Positions 1 through 12,800 of a stretch of DNA of 64,000 nt are shown one piece after another. Each line of letters starts with the position of its first letter. Positions within the stretch are counted from its first letter, which is position 1. The translations under genes and the position numbers were made by a program. Origin of the DNA: Gymnothorax reevesii (taxonomy: Eukaryota; Chordata; Actinopteri; Anguilliformes; Muraenidae); the NCBI GenBank assembly GCA_029721435.1, contig CM056573.1:150495947-150559946 (forward strand). Direction: 5' to 3'. A model generated the notes under the pieces. It worked only from the letters and a program-made list of their open reading frames with translations. It was not told the DNA's origin and made no database searches.

Positions 1-411
1 TAGCTAACTATTTGGTGCATTCACATGCACCAAATATATCTAGTTAAGTTGACAGAAAGGTTAGCTTTAAATAGCTAGCTAACATTAGTTCTATTGCTTA
101 GGTAGCTAGTTTGCTAGCCTAGCAAGCTGACAGTTATATTTGGTGCATGGCAGTCAATAGAAAATAAGTGAATAAAAATTTGCTATTATTTCGCTATGTC
201 ATCTAGCTAGAGTTAAACTGCGAGCATTTATATTATACCAAATATAACTGGTAGCTAGCTAGGCTAGCGAACCAGCTAGCTAAGCAAGCAAACTAACATT
301 AGCTAGTTAGAAAGACTTTTTGCCGACTTAACTGGTCATATTTGATGCGTGTAAATGCTAGCTAGCTAACTAAATGGCAAAGTTATAACCATGGACTGCC
401 ATCCATTGATT
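1..411. repeat. Foldback (inverted-repeat) element, GCTAGCTA-rich
   Basis: The left half (about 1-170) reappears inverted in the right half (about 225-411): blocks around the GCTAGC-rich core and the ATATTTGG motif pair across a spacer near 175-225. A perfect hairpin with 12-bp arms and a TCAC loop sits at 9-36. No ORF is present. This is the architecture of a foldback or MITE-like DNA element. The left end may continue beyond the window. Confidence 0.55.
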
Positions 412-1430
412 TGTATGCATTACATGTCAGGCTGTAATCATAACCGAACCCTTAGCGCATACTAACAAGGTCACAATCCTGAGCGAACCCTCATGCGTGG
501 TGTAAAAACCATGTAACAAAATATTACAGCTGGTCTCACTCAGGTCAAAAATAAAATATGTTCTACTTGACGCTCCCCATAGCAGCTTGGAGCACTTCAT
601 TTATGTTGATGTGGATATGCAGTGTTTTTCTCTTGCATTTGCTTTGGTGGTTTACGTGTTATTGACTTTGCATTGTTTCTGTTTTTGCAGAACATTACTC
701 AGAGGCCATTGTAGCGCGTTTGAGTTGATGTGGATATGGAGCATTTTTCTTTAGCATTTATTTTTGAGCTTTGTGTATTTTTTATTGAATAGTTTCTGTT
801 TTTATAGCATGTTTCTCCAATTGGGGATGATTTGGGCCGTTGCAGCACGTTTGCCCTCGTCGGCCACTGTAGTATCGACTTTCAGTGATTTTGCCCAAAC
901 TCTGAGTCCATCCAGCCAGCGAAATTGTAAGACAACCATCAAGGGTGTCTGTAATGTGAAAAATATTCAACAGGTACAAAACACTGTCAGTGACCCTTGA
1001 TTCAGTCTCTAGCACATCATTTTGTTATATCAGTTAGTGGAAGGTAAACAATGCAAAAATGCCAGGAGGAAGGAAATGGCTTCCCAGCCAATGAAGACAC
1101 TAAAGGAGGCAGTGTGCAAACAATGAGTTATCCACCTGGAATAAAGCAGTTATTTCGCAGAAAACACAATAAAACCTGAACAATGACGTAAAACAGGGCA
1201 CTTATTCACAAATAATCTTAGCGCTAAAAGTACGTCCTAACTGCTGGATTTAGGAGGAACTTCTAAAAAAATGGGCGTGTCAGTCGTAAATTTCGGACTC
1301 CTAATTATTTTTACTGAGTGTAATTCACAAAGCATTTTCGGCCTAAAAGTAGCTCCTAAGTCTGGGAGAGCTTAAAAGTAGTCAAGAGGACTCCTAACTC
1401 GCTAAAACCTATTTACAAAGAATCAGAAAA
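412..1430. other. Non-coding, with a degenerate tandem duplication
   Basis: No gene is recognised. Two related blocks, each starting with GTTGATGTGGATATG at 604 and 725, run on through a T-rich stretch to a GTAGCGCGTTTG-like motif (711 and 842). They look like one degenerate unit of about 120-130 bp present twice. The short ORFs on both strands here look accidental. The last 250 bp is probably the non-coding 5' part of the Harbinger relic that follows. Confidence 0.4.
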
Positions 1431-2749
1431 TGGCTGCTGCTGTTGAAAGACGGAATGAGTTGGAAATTCTGAATGATGCGCAGTTGATGGAAGATATTTG
1501 ACTGACCGTGAAGGGATTTTATTTGTTGTTGACTTGGTGAGGAAGAGAATTATGTCTCCAACCATGAGAAACAACCGAATAAGTGCCAAAATAAAATGTT
1601 TGACAACACTTTGTTACTTACCCACTGGTTAAATGCAACTTTTCAACGCGGACAATTTATAAATTTCACAATCACATGTCAGTTGCTCAATTCAACAAAT
1701 AATCAGTGTGCTCCGTGAACCTCATATCATCCGACAATTTATCCGGTTTCCAATGGACATTAGCCAACAACACAGAATCAAACTTGAATTCATGCTCATC
1801 TCAGGTCGGCCTATGTCCGGTATCATCGATGCTATTGACAGCACCCATATTTGAATTATTTCTCCGACCCAAGATGAAGAGGTATTTGTAAACAGAAAAA
1901 AGTTCATTCCATCAATACCCAGATAGTATTTGATCCCGAATACAATATTTTGGACATTATTGCAAAATTGCCAGGATCCACACAACAACTCTTGCATTTT
2001 AATGGAAAGCGGCTTATGCCATTTGTTTGACAGGCATGTGCCTGAGGGATGTCACTTGCTAGGGGACAGTGGCTACCCCTGCAAACGTTGGTTCTTGACC
2101 CCTTACCTGAATCCAGAATCAGGACCACAACAAAATTATAACAGGTAGATCATTGTTGCTATAGCCTACACTGGCATAGCCTATTACATGTGAGGATGGC
2201 ATAATACTGTAAATTACAAATATACTGAAAAACAAAAAAAAGCAAGTTAATTAAAGACAGACCGGAAAATAAGTAAACGCGCAATTATTATAGAAACTCA
2301 AATTTATAACCAGCGTGCGCACATTTACAATTATTTCATCAAACTTTTCTTTGTTTTGCTGTCACTTTGACTGAGTAACCAGAAGAATACATTAACTAAC
2401 TAGCAAAGTTGCGTTTCTTTTGTTGCTCATTATATCTAGTCTTCTGTTTTCTTTTTCATGGTGCAAGTTAGAGCGCACAAGACGACACACAGTGCGGTGG
2501 AGTGTGCGTGGTATTGGGCAGCTGAAGCGCCGGTTTCATGCGCTGCATGGGGAGGTAGGACTCAGCCCAGAGAGAGACAGCAAAGCAATTACAACATGTG
2601 CCATCCTTCATAATTTATGCCAACAAAGAAATAAACCTCAACCGGATGATGATGGTCCTGCCGACTGCAGTGATGATGATGTTGAGCAGGATGACGATAT
2701 TTGCAATGTTGCTGAACAAGAGACCACTATGTCAATTCGCATTGGTTAA
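1431..2749 (+). pseudogene. PIF/Harbinger transposase (HARBI1-like) pseudogene
   Basis: This is a decayed DDE transposase of the PIF/Harbinger superfamily. A plausible start is at 1431 (MAAAVERRNELE). The first catalytic Asp is recognisable in AIDSTHI near 1836, followed at once by an in-frame TGA and then a frameshift. A conserved block follows with the second Asp in LLGDSGYPCKRWFLTP (about 2059-2104). After a non-coding break, the C-terminal part is readable from about 2467 (GIGQLKRRFHAL, then TTCAILHNLCQQRN). The catalytic Glu normally just before RGIGQLK is Val. The C-terminus is acidic. With stops, a frameshift and a lost Glu, it cannot encode an active nuclease. Element ends were not resolved. 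Confidence 0.8.
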
Positions 2750-3060
2750 AAAAAAACACCCAGCCAATTGATAGCGTTGTGGCTCCAATTGGACATTCAC
2801 ATCCTTTCTAAACTTGCATCCATGACAGTTTAGGGCAAACAAACATGAACGGCCCGATGTTTAAATGATCGCAACATATTCCCATCGGGTAATAAGTTGC
2901 CAATTGGGGCGAATGACGTGTTTCATCATTGCCACATTGTTAAGTGCATTTGGCGGTTGCAGAAGCTAGATACAGACTCCTCCTAGAACAGGCTAAGTTG
3001 CAGTAGTTTCTTTACTAACAGTAACAGTGGCTAAGTTCGCGTTTCTGTTGTTGTTGTTGC
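2750..3060. other. Non-coding 3' remainder of the Harbinger region
   Basis: No ORF with family signal is present. The stretch probably contains the 3' non-coding part of the Harbinger relic, but no terminal inverted repeat partner could be paired by eye with the left side. Confidence 0.3.
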
Positions 3061-3109
3061 TGCAGGTTACTTATTCAGCTTAGTTTCGGTCCCCTTTTTG
3101 CACTTGACT

Positions 3110-3335
3110 TTGCCTCTGTTGCACCTGACCTTGTTGCCATTTTGTTCACTTACCCTTGCCCTTTTGTTATTGGTTTAGACCTGTAAAAATCTTAACAATG
3201 GAAAGTGTTCTGTCACTTACTGTTAGCACTTGTACTTGTCTCTTAGGAGCTCTGCACTTTTGTACTGATCCTGTGCACTTTTGTGCGTCGCTCTGGATAA
3301 GAGCGTCTGCTAAGAACCTGTAATGTAATGTAATG
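3110..3335 (+). repeat. Fish interspersed repeat with conserved core and TGTAA tail
   Basis: The sequence CGCTCTGGATAAGAGCGTCT at about 3290, followed by CTGCTAA and a short (TGTAA)n tail, is the widespread 3' core of a short interspersed repeat seen across teleost genomes. The upstream T/C-rich part with repeated TTGCACTT motifs probably belongs to it. The class (SINE or other) is not certain. No coding potential. Confidence 0.55.
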
Positions 3336-3691
3336 CCTTGTTTTATGCAATTGTGCTCATTGTCCCAAGACTCGTGCATGATGTCATCCATAGGAACAGA
3401 GCTCACATGACTGTCCAGTCCAGACAGACTGTGTTTGGAAGTATGACGTTTCTGAGCAGGTTAAGCACCTGATTGGGATTTGTTCCAAAGCCAAAGGGTT
3501 AGCTGTGTTGTAGCACTTTACAAGTGGTGTTTCCAAGTGTCATGGAGTGCCAGAGCAGGTGTGGAGAGGAAGCATTTCTTGAACCCCTCGAATGTTCTGG
3601 ATCCTCTCACTCTTAACCTTACGCATCTCCAATCCACAACTATAACAATATTGATGCTTGTGCTTGTATACAGGCCAGCTTCTGTACTCAC

Positions 3692-3829
3692 CTGCCCTCT
3701 CTGAAGCCCTTGTTGAGTGCGTGGTACAGGGGTGCATTATTGGGTATAGTCTGCACAATGGTGCGGTTTTCTGCCACATGGCCGATAGCCCACAGACCCA
3801 TGTGAGTACAGCTCAGACGAAAAATATAG
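3692..3829 (-). CDS. cblc: cblc coding exon 5 (SH2 core)
   Basis: Encodes the central SH2: [20 protein letters not shown], then [20 protein letters not shown]. The Arg of YIFR (phosphotyrosine-binding) and the Gly of WAIG are kept, but RLGQ of other Cbl proteins is HMGL here. The acceptor CTGACAG|C is at 3830 and the donor GGGCAG|GTGAGT at 3691. 138 nt, phase 2 kept. No exon 6 candidate was found between 1 and 3690. Confidence 0.93.
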
Positions 3830-6800
3830 CTGTCAGGACAGACGTGTTACCTTTAATATAGCCTAACAACGTTTTGACATCTTAATAATCTATACAAATT
3901 GGACTTCCAATATATTATCTGCCATTCATCCATACATAGCCATAGCATAGATTCTTATGTTATGAAATAGAATGAAAAATTAGTGGAGATAAAAATAGCA
4001 CTTCCATTATGTTTAAACAATACTTATCCCTCCATTGTGTTTAAACAATATTTATCACCCCATTGTATTTAAACAATACTTATCCCTCCATTGTGTTTAA
4101 ACAATATTTATCACCCCATTGTGTTTAAACAATACTTATCCCTCCATTGTGTTTAAGCAATACTTATATTTATTATATAATTACAATATTCATCCCTTTT
4201 CCCACTCCTTCCATCCTCTGTATCTCCTGCTTTTCCTACCTCCCAGGTCGGTGTAGATAGTTTTCCAGACGAGTCTTGACCTGGTCATAGGTAAGGAAGG
4301 CCATGTAGCCAGGATGAGTCACGGCCAATTGGTTCCAGTTCCTCAATAGTGTTGTCCAAGGCTGCGGAGGAAAAGCAGTGAGGCAGTTCTGGTTATTCTT
4401 CAAACAGAATCTTTGAGTGCACACAGGGCTATACAAACAAAGACCTTTTGCATGTGCACAATCTTTGTGCTCGAGCAAAACCAATAACATTGCCCATGAT
4501 TGGTGCAAAAGAAACATGCTGGCTAATCACTGGCCATGCTGTTGGTTTTGCAAAATTGAAAAGATTTTGTATGTGCAAAAGGTCTAAGTGGATCAAGCTC
4601 AGAGGGTCGGTTCGTATGACAGATTCACGGCAAAAAAAAAAAAAAAAAAACAGCTTGGCAATGCTTGTGTGTTTATTTACGGGGTGTGCCCAAACCTGGA
4701 AAAGTCTGGTGAAGATGTCAAACTCAAAGACAGAGACATGATCATTGCAAGTGAGATCCACTGTGGATTTCAGCGCCATGGCTTCCATCCCTTCCTCAAA
4801 GCTATGAACTCGCTTCAGCTGCTGCTTGAAAGAGCTCCAGGGCACTATACATCTGAGGGAGTGAAAGCCAGAGAGATAGAAAGAAGAGCGCAAAAGTAGG
4901 CAGCTGAAAGAGGCATGAAACAATTATTGATACCATTTCACTGCATATAAATATTTCATAAATAAAAAATTTAAGTCTTAGAAGGAGATATTGCTTCATA
5001 TTTGGCCAGTCTATTATCCTAGACGAGAGTTCTGTTGCTGCTTGGGCATTCAACCAGTTTTCAAGCACTTTTTGATCACTGCCATTCTCTGCCTGCTGTT
5101 GTAGTGCATTAATTCTTAGTGTGCTTTGCACATAGGTCTAGGTGGTCAGACCACAGAAACTAGCAAGCAGGCAAAGTTTATTTATATAGCACCTTTCACA
5201 GACACCAGTGACAAGGTGCTTCACAAAGAAAGTTAAAACAATGAAATGATTAAAAAAGGATAAAAACAAATATGAATCATAAGGATAAAACAGCAAATTA
5301 ATTTACATTTAAGAATAGGGTTTACAAAGTTACCTAAAAGCCAACTTGAACAATGAAAACTAAAGGCATTTCTTCCAAGTTTGATAAAAGCCAGTCATCA
5401 GATGAGCCAGTCATCAGAGTTTGAAATGGTCGAGACAACCAGTCTATGTGATATACAGTGGCAGCTTCACAATAAATAAACTACATGAGCCTACTTCTGA
5501 CAGGGAGGACCATCCCACTTTTTAATGCAGAATGGAATGATGAGAATGTGGCAGGCCAAAGGAGGGGCCGGACACATAATTAAACCCCAGACTCCCAGGT
5601 ATGAGTCAAATGTGCTGACCACATTGCCAAAGAGCCAGGCTCAATGGGAAGGTAACCAGGTTGTGTACTGATTAGGAGGCATTCTAGTGACAGGACCCAT
5701 CAACTGTCACAAATATTATAATCATCACCAGTGATTAACCTTAGTGCAGAACGATAAATTATATCCAAGGGCTTAAGAGTTGAGGACAAGGCATGCAATC
5801 TAAATTGCAACACCATAATCCAAAAAAGAGAGAGAAACAGCTTTGACAATCCTCATGGAAACATTAGGTCTTTTTTAATATAAAAAACAATGTTTTGTCA
5901 TAATTTTTTGACAAGAATGTGTACATGATATTTTAATGTGAATTTATCATTTAACCAATTACTAGGGTAGTCCCTGACCCAAAACAAATCTTAGTCGACC
6001 AACAGCCGGCTATTTTTTCCGATTGTTCGCTTGATTGTTTGGTCAGAGCCTCCTCCCTATGTCGCCATTGCAGATACTGCCATTACACTTGAGAAGTTGA
6101 ATTATGAATGCGTTTTGGGTAGATGCTTTTTTTAACCAAAGTAAAACACATTTGAACATTCTAATTCATAGGCTATGTTTTATTTAATAAATCTGAATGG
6201 TCTCATTGAGATTTTAAATCTCTTTCGCAAAAATACTGATCAGGAAATAAATTACAATAAAGATTGGAGTAGGATCAAAAAGTTTTTTTTTCATTTAGTC
6301 TCTTAATAGTTATGGTTCAGTTCTTAGTTTTTAATATGTGCTTGAATAAAACAGCTGACGGCACAGACCATTCCAATGGACAACCAAAACAGATTCCTAA
6401 TTTTTCCTCATTAAATGAAACTGCAATACCAAGTAACCCTGTTGAAGTGTGCTTTGAGCTGATCAATATTAAGTACATATGATTCATGACAAAATGACTA
6501 ATCAAAGAATTTACTGTCTAGATGAATAGAGTAAAATGAATTCACACATAATGCTTCAAATCGCAACTTGTGCATTGCAATGCTGAGTGAACATAAATGG
6601 GTCTCTATGGTAAAAACGCATCCTACTCGGTCATTCGGTTTTTTAGTGCCTTCTCATAATTAACAATTAAATAGCGCTTAAAAGATTATACATGTTCATG
6701 GTCATTGTCCTGCAATGTGAGGTCCGATAAGATGTTACTGCATTCTGCTAATACACAGGCAAGAAAGTTTTGTTTGGTTACATGGCTCTAAATTTATTTT

Positions 6801-9800
6801 GTGGATTAGACTAATCTGACTGGCTTCAGTGAAGAGAGAGTCAATAATCTTTCATTTTCTTATTTCTGAGATAGCGAAGGGCTTGCACCACATACAGTTT
6901 CAAATTAAACAGGCAATAAAAAACTCAGTACGCATTACAAGTAGCTGACATATAACAACGCAGTCTTGCATTTTCAGCAGTAAAGGTCATGAAATACATT
7001 AATGCGTGCAAAGAATACAAAGTAGGCTGACCAATTGTTTTCAAGTGGAAGGACATGTTCGTCATTGAACTGAGGTAAGTTTAAAGCTGCTCGCAAAGTC
7101 ATTCCACAATTTGATAGTCTGCAACAAAAACAAAATACTTCCATGCTTCCATGCTTCTTCAACGTAAGGTTGCTAGTTTATATCAAAATGAGCAATTGAT
7201 TATGCCCATATTACTTATTTTAACGGGAGCCTAAGGCAAAGCTTAAACATCAATTTAATTGCACATTGGCATGCCCATAAGAGGGATCCAATTTAGGCAT
7301 GAAAGCGGGAGCTACACGGGACAAAAAATAATCATTTAAAACATTGCTTTTATGAGGCTTACTGAATCAATAACAACATTCATATTACATTCATTGCCAA
7401 GTATTGCTTATTTAAAGAGAACACTGGCCTTGTTAAGAGTGAAGCATTGTTACTGCCTTGTACCGCACAACCCAGAATGGTTTATTCCAAGGAAAGAGAT
7501 TATTTTCAATTGCTCCTTCAAAGCAAATCCTGGTCCACCAACAGCCTACCAATCAAACTATTGACTAAACAACTAAATGGGGCCAGATCTACCAAATACG
7601 AATATATTTAAAATCTGAAACTCTCTCAATGTTCAATCCTTGTACAGAAGAAATATGATAGTTTTTGCTGGCATTATCTCTTTCTCTAGAGTACAATATA
7701 AACTTATATGAGCAATCAATATTAGGTTATTCTCATTAATTGCAGCTTGGAGAATTTTTAAGAAATTTTGTAGGTTCTTCACAGCCAGTTGAGCAGAGTC
7801 AGCAATACAATACAATATTGTATTGTCTGAGCATAAATGTGCATAGCAGTTCGTTAAAAATGACATAATATTGTAAATATGAACTGTAAAAAGGACTGGA
7901 CCTAAAATTGAAACTTGGGGAACACCCATATGCATTGATAAAAGCTCTGAATGAATACTTCCCAAATTTACTGCCTGCTGCCAATTAAACAGACAATCCA
8001 GGTGCTATACACATGCCCTTGATCATGAGTTGCATCTTGGAGAATATTGAAGGAATGTTGTAAGTTCTTGAAAGCCAGCTGAGCAAAGTCAGCAATGCAG
8101 TACAATATTGTATCATTTCAGTATAAATGTCCATGGCAGTTGAACCTTGTGGAACACCTTTATTCATTCAAGTTTGTTCCCAAATAGTTCCCAAATTTAC
8201 AGCCAATCAGATCCAGGAACCATGCAAATGCACTGGAACTATAACACCATTGCACATAGTACATAAAAGCAAGGAATGATTAGCAGCGTCAAATTCCATG
8301 AAGTAATTCACATAGGTGGCTGCACAGTGTTTTTTTCTCTTCCAACACATTGACAATGTCATTCACCACAAAAATAATGGCAGAATCAGTGCGCAGATTC
8401 AGGACAGAGTTTGTGGTGAGAAAATATTTGAGTTGATAGTGTTCATGTGACTCAAAAGTTTTTCCTGAACATGATAATTTAGATGTGGGTCTATAGTAAG
8501 TTGAATCACTCCGTGCACCACCTGTATGCAAGCAGATGGCTTGAGCAGTTCTTCAAACTCTGGGAACTATGCCAGTGGAAATAAAAAGTCTAGAAGTGGA
8601 AGTTGTTTGCTTAGTTTGTTTGCTTCATCAGTATATTTCTTGGGATCAATTTTTTGAAGAGCCACAATGATTACACTGAGAGGAACAGGATCTAGAATAA
8701 ACTGAGAGGCTTTATTTGGAGTTGATGCATAAACATAATTAATAAAAATATGGTGTGTGCAAGACTGACCTGCCCACCATATAATTAAGTCTGCTGTTGC
8801 TCAACCAATATTGCAAAGTGAAAACTTAAGGAGATGTGTAAAGTGTCTGCCCTATGAAATCAAAAAGTGAAAGAATATTGTTTTGATGCATTTTTTGCAA
8901 ATGAATGCATAAGGATAAAAAACATCACTGTGTAAGGATAAAAACATTTAGTTTTCATATTTACCATTAGCTGGAAAATATTAAAACTTTAATGCATTTA
9001 CTTTTAAGCTTTCCATTCATACAAAAATATGCTGTTATGTTTTGTTTTGAAGGAGATTTGAATGCCCCTCACTCTTGAATACCTGGCCATTCTGAATTAT
9101 CCAGGTGCTTTCAAATACTCTCACATAGATAATTGTTTTAAACAAATGTAAACTAAGATGCTGCAGACAACAAAGAGATTGATTTCTGATTGAATGCCCT
9201 GTTTGCCAATGAGATTCACCAGCTCTCTCAACCAGAATCAATAGCTTTAACTATCTTTGACCATTCTTGGACTAGTTGCAAGGTATGAATCCACATTCAT
9301 CACAGGTGTGAAAGGGTCTGCATTGCTTGCAACTCTTGACAAACAATGCCATACCTCACCATCTCACCTTTCTCCAAAAGCTGTCTTCCAGAACTCCCCA
9401 GCTTCTCGTTTAGTGAATCTGTAGGTGTCACCTCGAAACTGACCTTCTGGAAATAAATTCTTCAACTCGCACAGCATGTGGCTGAATAGCAGGGACAACT
9501 TGGTCAAATTCTTCCTGAAGGTTAACAACCAGAAAATAAAATCAGCAATTCATTGGTACATATATAATTGAATTTCTTAACAGGGAAAATCGGGGAATGA
9601 AGCCAATGACAAAAGTACAAATACATTAATAAGACCTTTTTAATAAGTACAAGTATGGTTATTTTTGCTCGAACTTTTCTTTGTAATAAACAATAAATCT
9701 AGTAGTGTTAAATGATCTCTCATTCAGCACACTTACTCTCTAATGAATATATATATGTTTATTTTTGGAGTAGAATTAACACTGGACATTTTACTTTGCA

Positions 9801-12800
9801 AAGGGGCAAAAACTGGTACAAGCGCAATAGTGCTCTTCCTCTCATTCTCTTTCATTTTGCACGCATGCACTCTGCCTGCATCAAACAGGAAGCCACTATC
9901 TCCATTTCCTGTCCTGACTCGAAGCTAGAGAGAAATATTTTTCCACTGGTCACTGACCAAAGCTCCCCCCCCCCCCAACTGCTAACATGGCAATACATCA
10001 CTTCAAACAGAATAGAGAAACAGTTAAAACCCATTGCATTCTTTTGTGCAATTCTGCATACCCCCAGCCTCAAACCATCATCTACTGCTGGTACAGTAGA
10101 TATACTGACCTTGTCACAACAGTCAGCACTCATGAAATGACACTATACAGCATTAATTTCAACTGCGTTGTGATGGGCGAACTGAGAATGCAAGCTGCCC
10201 AGTAATTAGCCGAAATGATTTATTTTCAGATGCTGCACAGCCGTGATCATGAAGATACACAGCTCGTCCAAAGAAAATGTAATCGTTTGGTTTTAAATAA
10301 GCAAGTACTCGAGAGCCTATGATTGAATCATTATTGCAGTGATGAATATGTTTCGGCTGGTAATAATTCTTCTAATCCTTATTCAGTGCATAACTTCTCA
10401 TTTCTTAAAAAAAAAACTAGGTTGGAAGACATATCTCGTGGTTGTTGAAAAGATGTTTCTGTGTTTCAAGAGATGCAAATTATTGCCCAGCATTAAGCAA
10501 AGAAAACAGCTAAGGAGATTGTGGAAATCACTAGAATTCAGTCAGGGACTGTGAAACAATTTATTAAACCCAGAGGGATAGTGCTGAACTGTCAACTTTG
10601 CAGAAGAAATAGTTTGGAGAAAAATACATGACTGATCCTGGTCAGAGATGAATAAAAAGGTCAGTGAAGTCTCATCTTTTAAAAGCAACATTAGAACTCA
10701 TGGCTATGTTTAATTATGAAGCAAAGAGCATTTCCACATGCACAATACAAAAAGAACTTGGAGGACTTGGATTAAAAAGCTGCGTGGCCATAAGAAAGCC
10801 ACTTATTAGTTAGGCTTATTGGGGAAAAAAAAATTATATAACTTCTATGGGAGTGTAAAGATTGGACAGAGGAGTAATGGAGAAAGGTCATGTGGTTTAA
10901 CGAGTCCAGATTTACCCAATTTCAGAGTGATGGGCTTGTCTGGGGTAAGAAAAGAAGCCTTTCAATTGATGCACCTATCATGCATAATATCCACTGTTCA
11001 AGACTCTGGAGGCAATGTTATAATCTGAGTTCGCTTCAATTGGTTTGGTCTAGGTTCAGCTCTCTTCTGCAGTGATAAAATGAATTCAGCACACACCCTG
11101 GATATACTAAATTACAAGTAATCCATCAGTGGGCTTTCTCCCCAAATGAGAAAACAGTGGGGAACATTTAGGGGCCTCTGATTGGCCGTTGAATATAGGT
11201 CAGATAACGTCTTCAGAGGAGAGCCACGAAGACAATATTTTATTTACAACCCCTAATCCAAAAAAGTTGGGATGCTGCGTAAATTATAATTGAAAATAGA
11301 GTGCAATGATTTGCAAATCTCATGAACCCACATTTTATTCACAATAGAACGTAGACAACATATCAGATGTTGAAAGTGAAATATTATACCATTTCATAAA
11401 AAATATAAGCTCATTTTGAATTTAAATAAATGAATGAACCACTCATTCTCCAACTGCTAACTTCATTGGATGAACAGAAGTAACTTCTCTTAAACTATTC
11501 CTTCTCTTAAATATCAACATCCTCAAATTATCATCACAGGCCTCAACAGTACACTTTACTATGCTTTTACTGTTAATGAGCTTTTATAATGGTTGTTTCC
11601 CATTACTTAGGATATTTTATTCCTCAGTCTCTTCTTATTGTTGTCGGTAATGAAATCAAACATGTAGAGTTTTTTGTGTCTGATGATTCCATTTTCTCCA
11701 GTTCTTTGGTGGCAAAAATTGACCTTTACTGCAGAAGAAACTTGATTTTACATTAAGAAGTGTCATTAAAAAAAGACATAACTTCCTCTATTGCCTCTCT
11801 GGCTCCTTTCTGTAAGATGTGGTCATTTTACATCAACCTGCTCAGTATTTGCAGTGCAACCTCAGAAGTGCACCCCGGACAGGATCCTGTCAATGAGCCA
11901 AAATCTTATTTTATTTAATTTGTCTTTTACTGGTTTGAAATTAAGAGGAGCTTGTCATTTTACTGTCACCATATTTTGAAGATGTCTGTTTTACAAAAAT
12001 GATATAAAAACAAATGTTTGCTGGCGCTTCATAAACCTTAAGCCAACAAGGGTAATGCCATGGCCGGCCACTACTGCGATTTGAACAGAGCCTACGACTC
12101 AATTGTCAGAAAAAAAGGTCTTACAAATTATTCAGATAATTTAATTTTGAAGTGTGAGGGTTGGTCTCTGTTTGTACTAGTAAGATATGTAGCATTTATT
12201 GTATTTTTTTCTCCTTTTGCTGATGGCATAAAAGATGACAAAAATGTTTAAAATGGCAATGCATAGAATATTCTGCAAAAGTCCAAGGTTGGATAAATTT
12301 TACAACTACTCCGTAAGGGAAAGATGCTTCCAAGAAGAGAATGTTGCCAATAAAAAAGAAATACTTTAAATTGCTGTAAGCTATTTCACACGAAGCCAAA
12401 TGAAGATTTGGGGTGACTACTCTTTACCTAACATCAGGCACACTGCTCTTTAGTCTTGTGTTTTCATTGGCATTTTCCTTGTTCCAAGCATGTTGGAAAA
12501 CTCGCCAGCTTTTCTGTTGACTGTCTCACGTGCTGCTTCTCTCCAGGTCAGACTGCCTTGATGTCAATATCAGTGCACTGGGCAGATTATTTTGCCTGTA
12601 TCAAGTTTCTTTAATGAAATATAAATGTTTATTGGATTTTTTTTGTTAATTTAATATTGGTTTCTAAAATGTGCTTTTCATCAACAACAACACTTTTATA
12701 GATGACAAAAAATAAATGTCTAAGGCCAAATTCCAACAGAAAAAAATCAGGGGAGCATAAGTCTTCTGTGCAGTACTATAAAATGAAGTAAAAGAGTATG

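Noticed and set aside
3340..3480. Cys-rich minus-strand reading (IRCLTCSETSYF...CELC) as a possible cblc RING exon
   Set aside because: Spacing and surrounding residues do not match the Cbl RING (CKICAE...PCGH) and splice phases do not fit.
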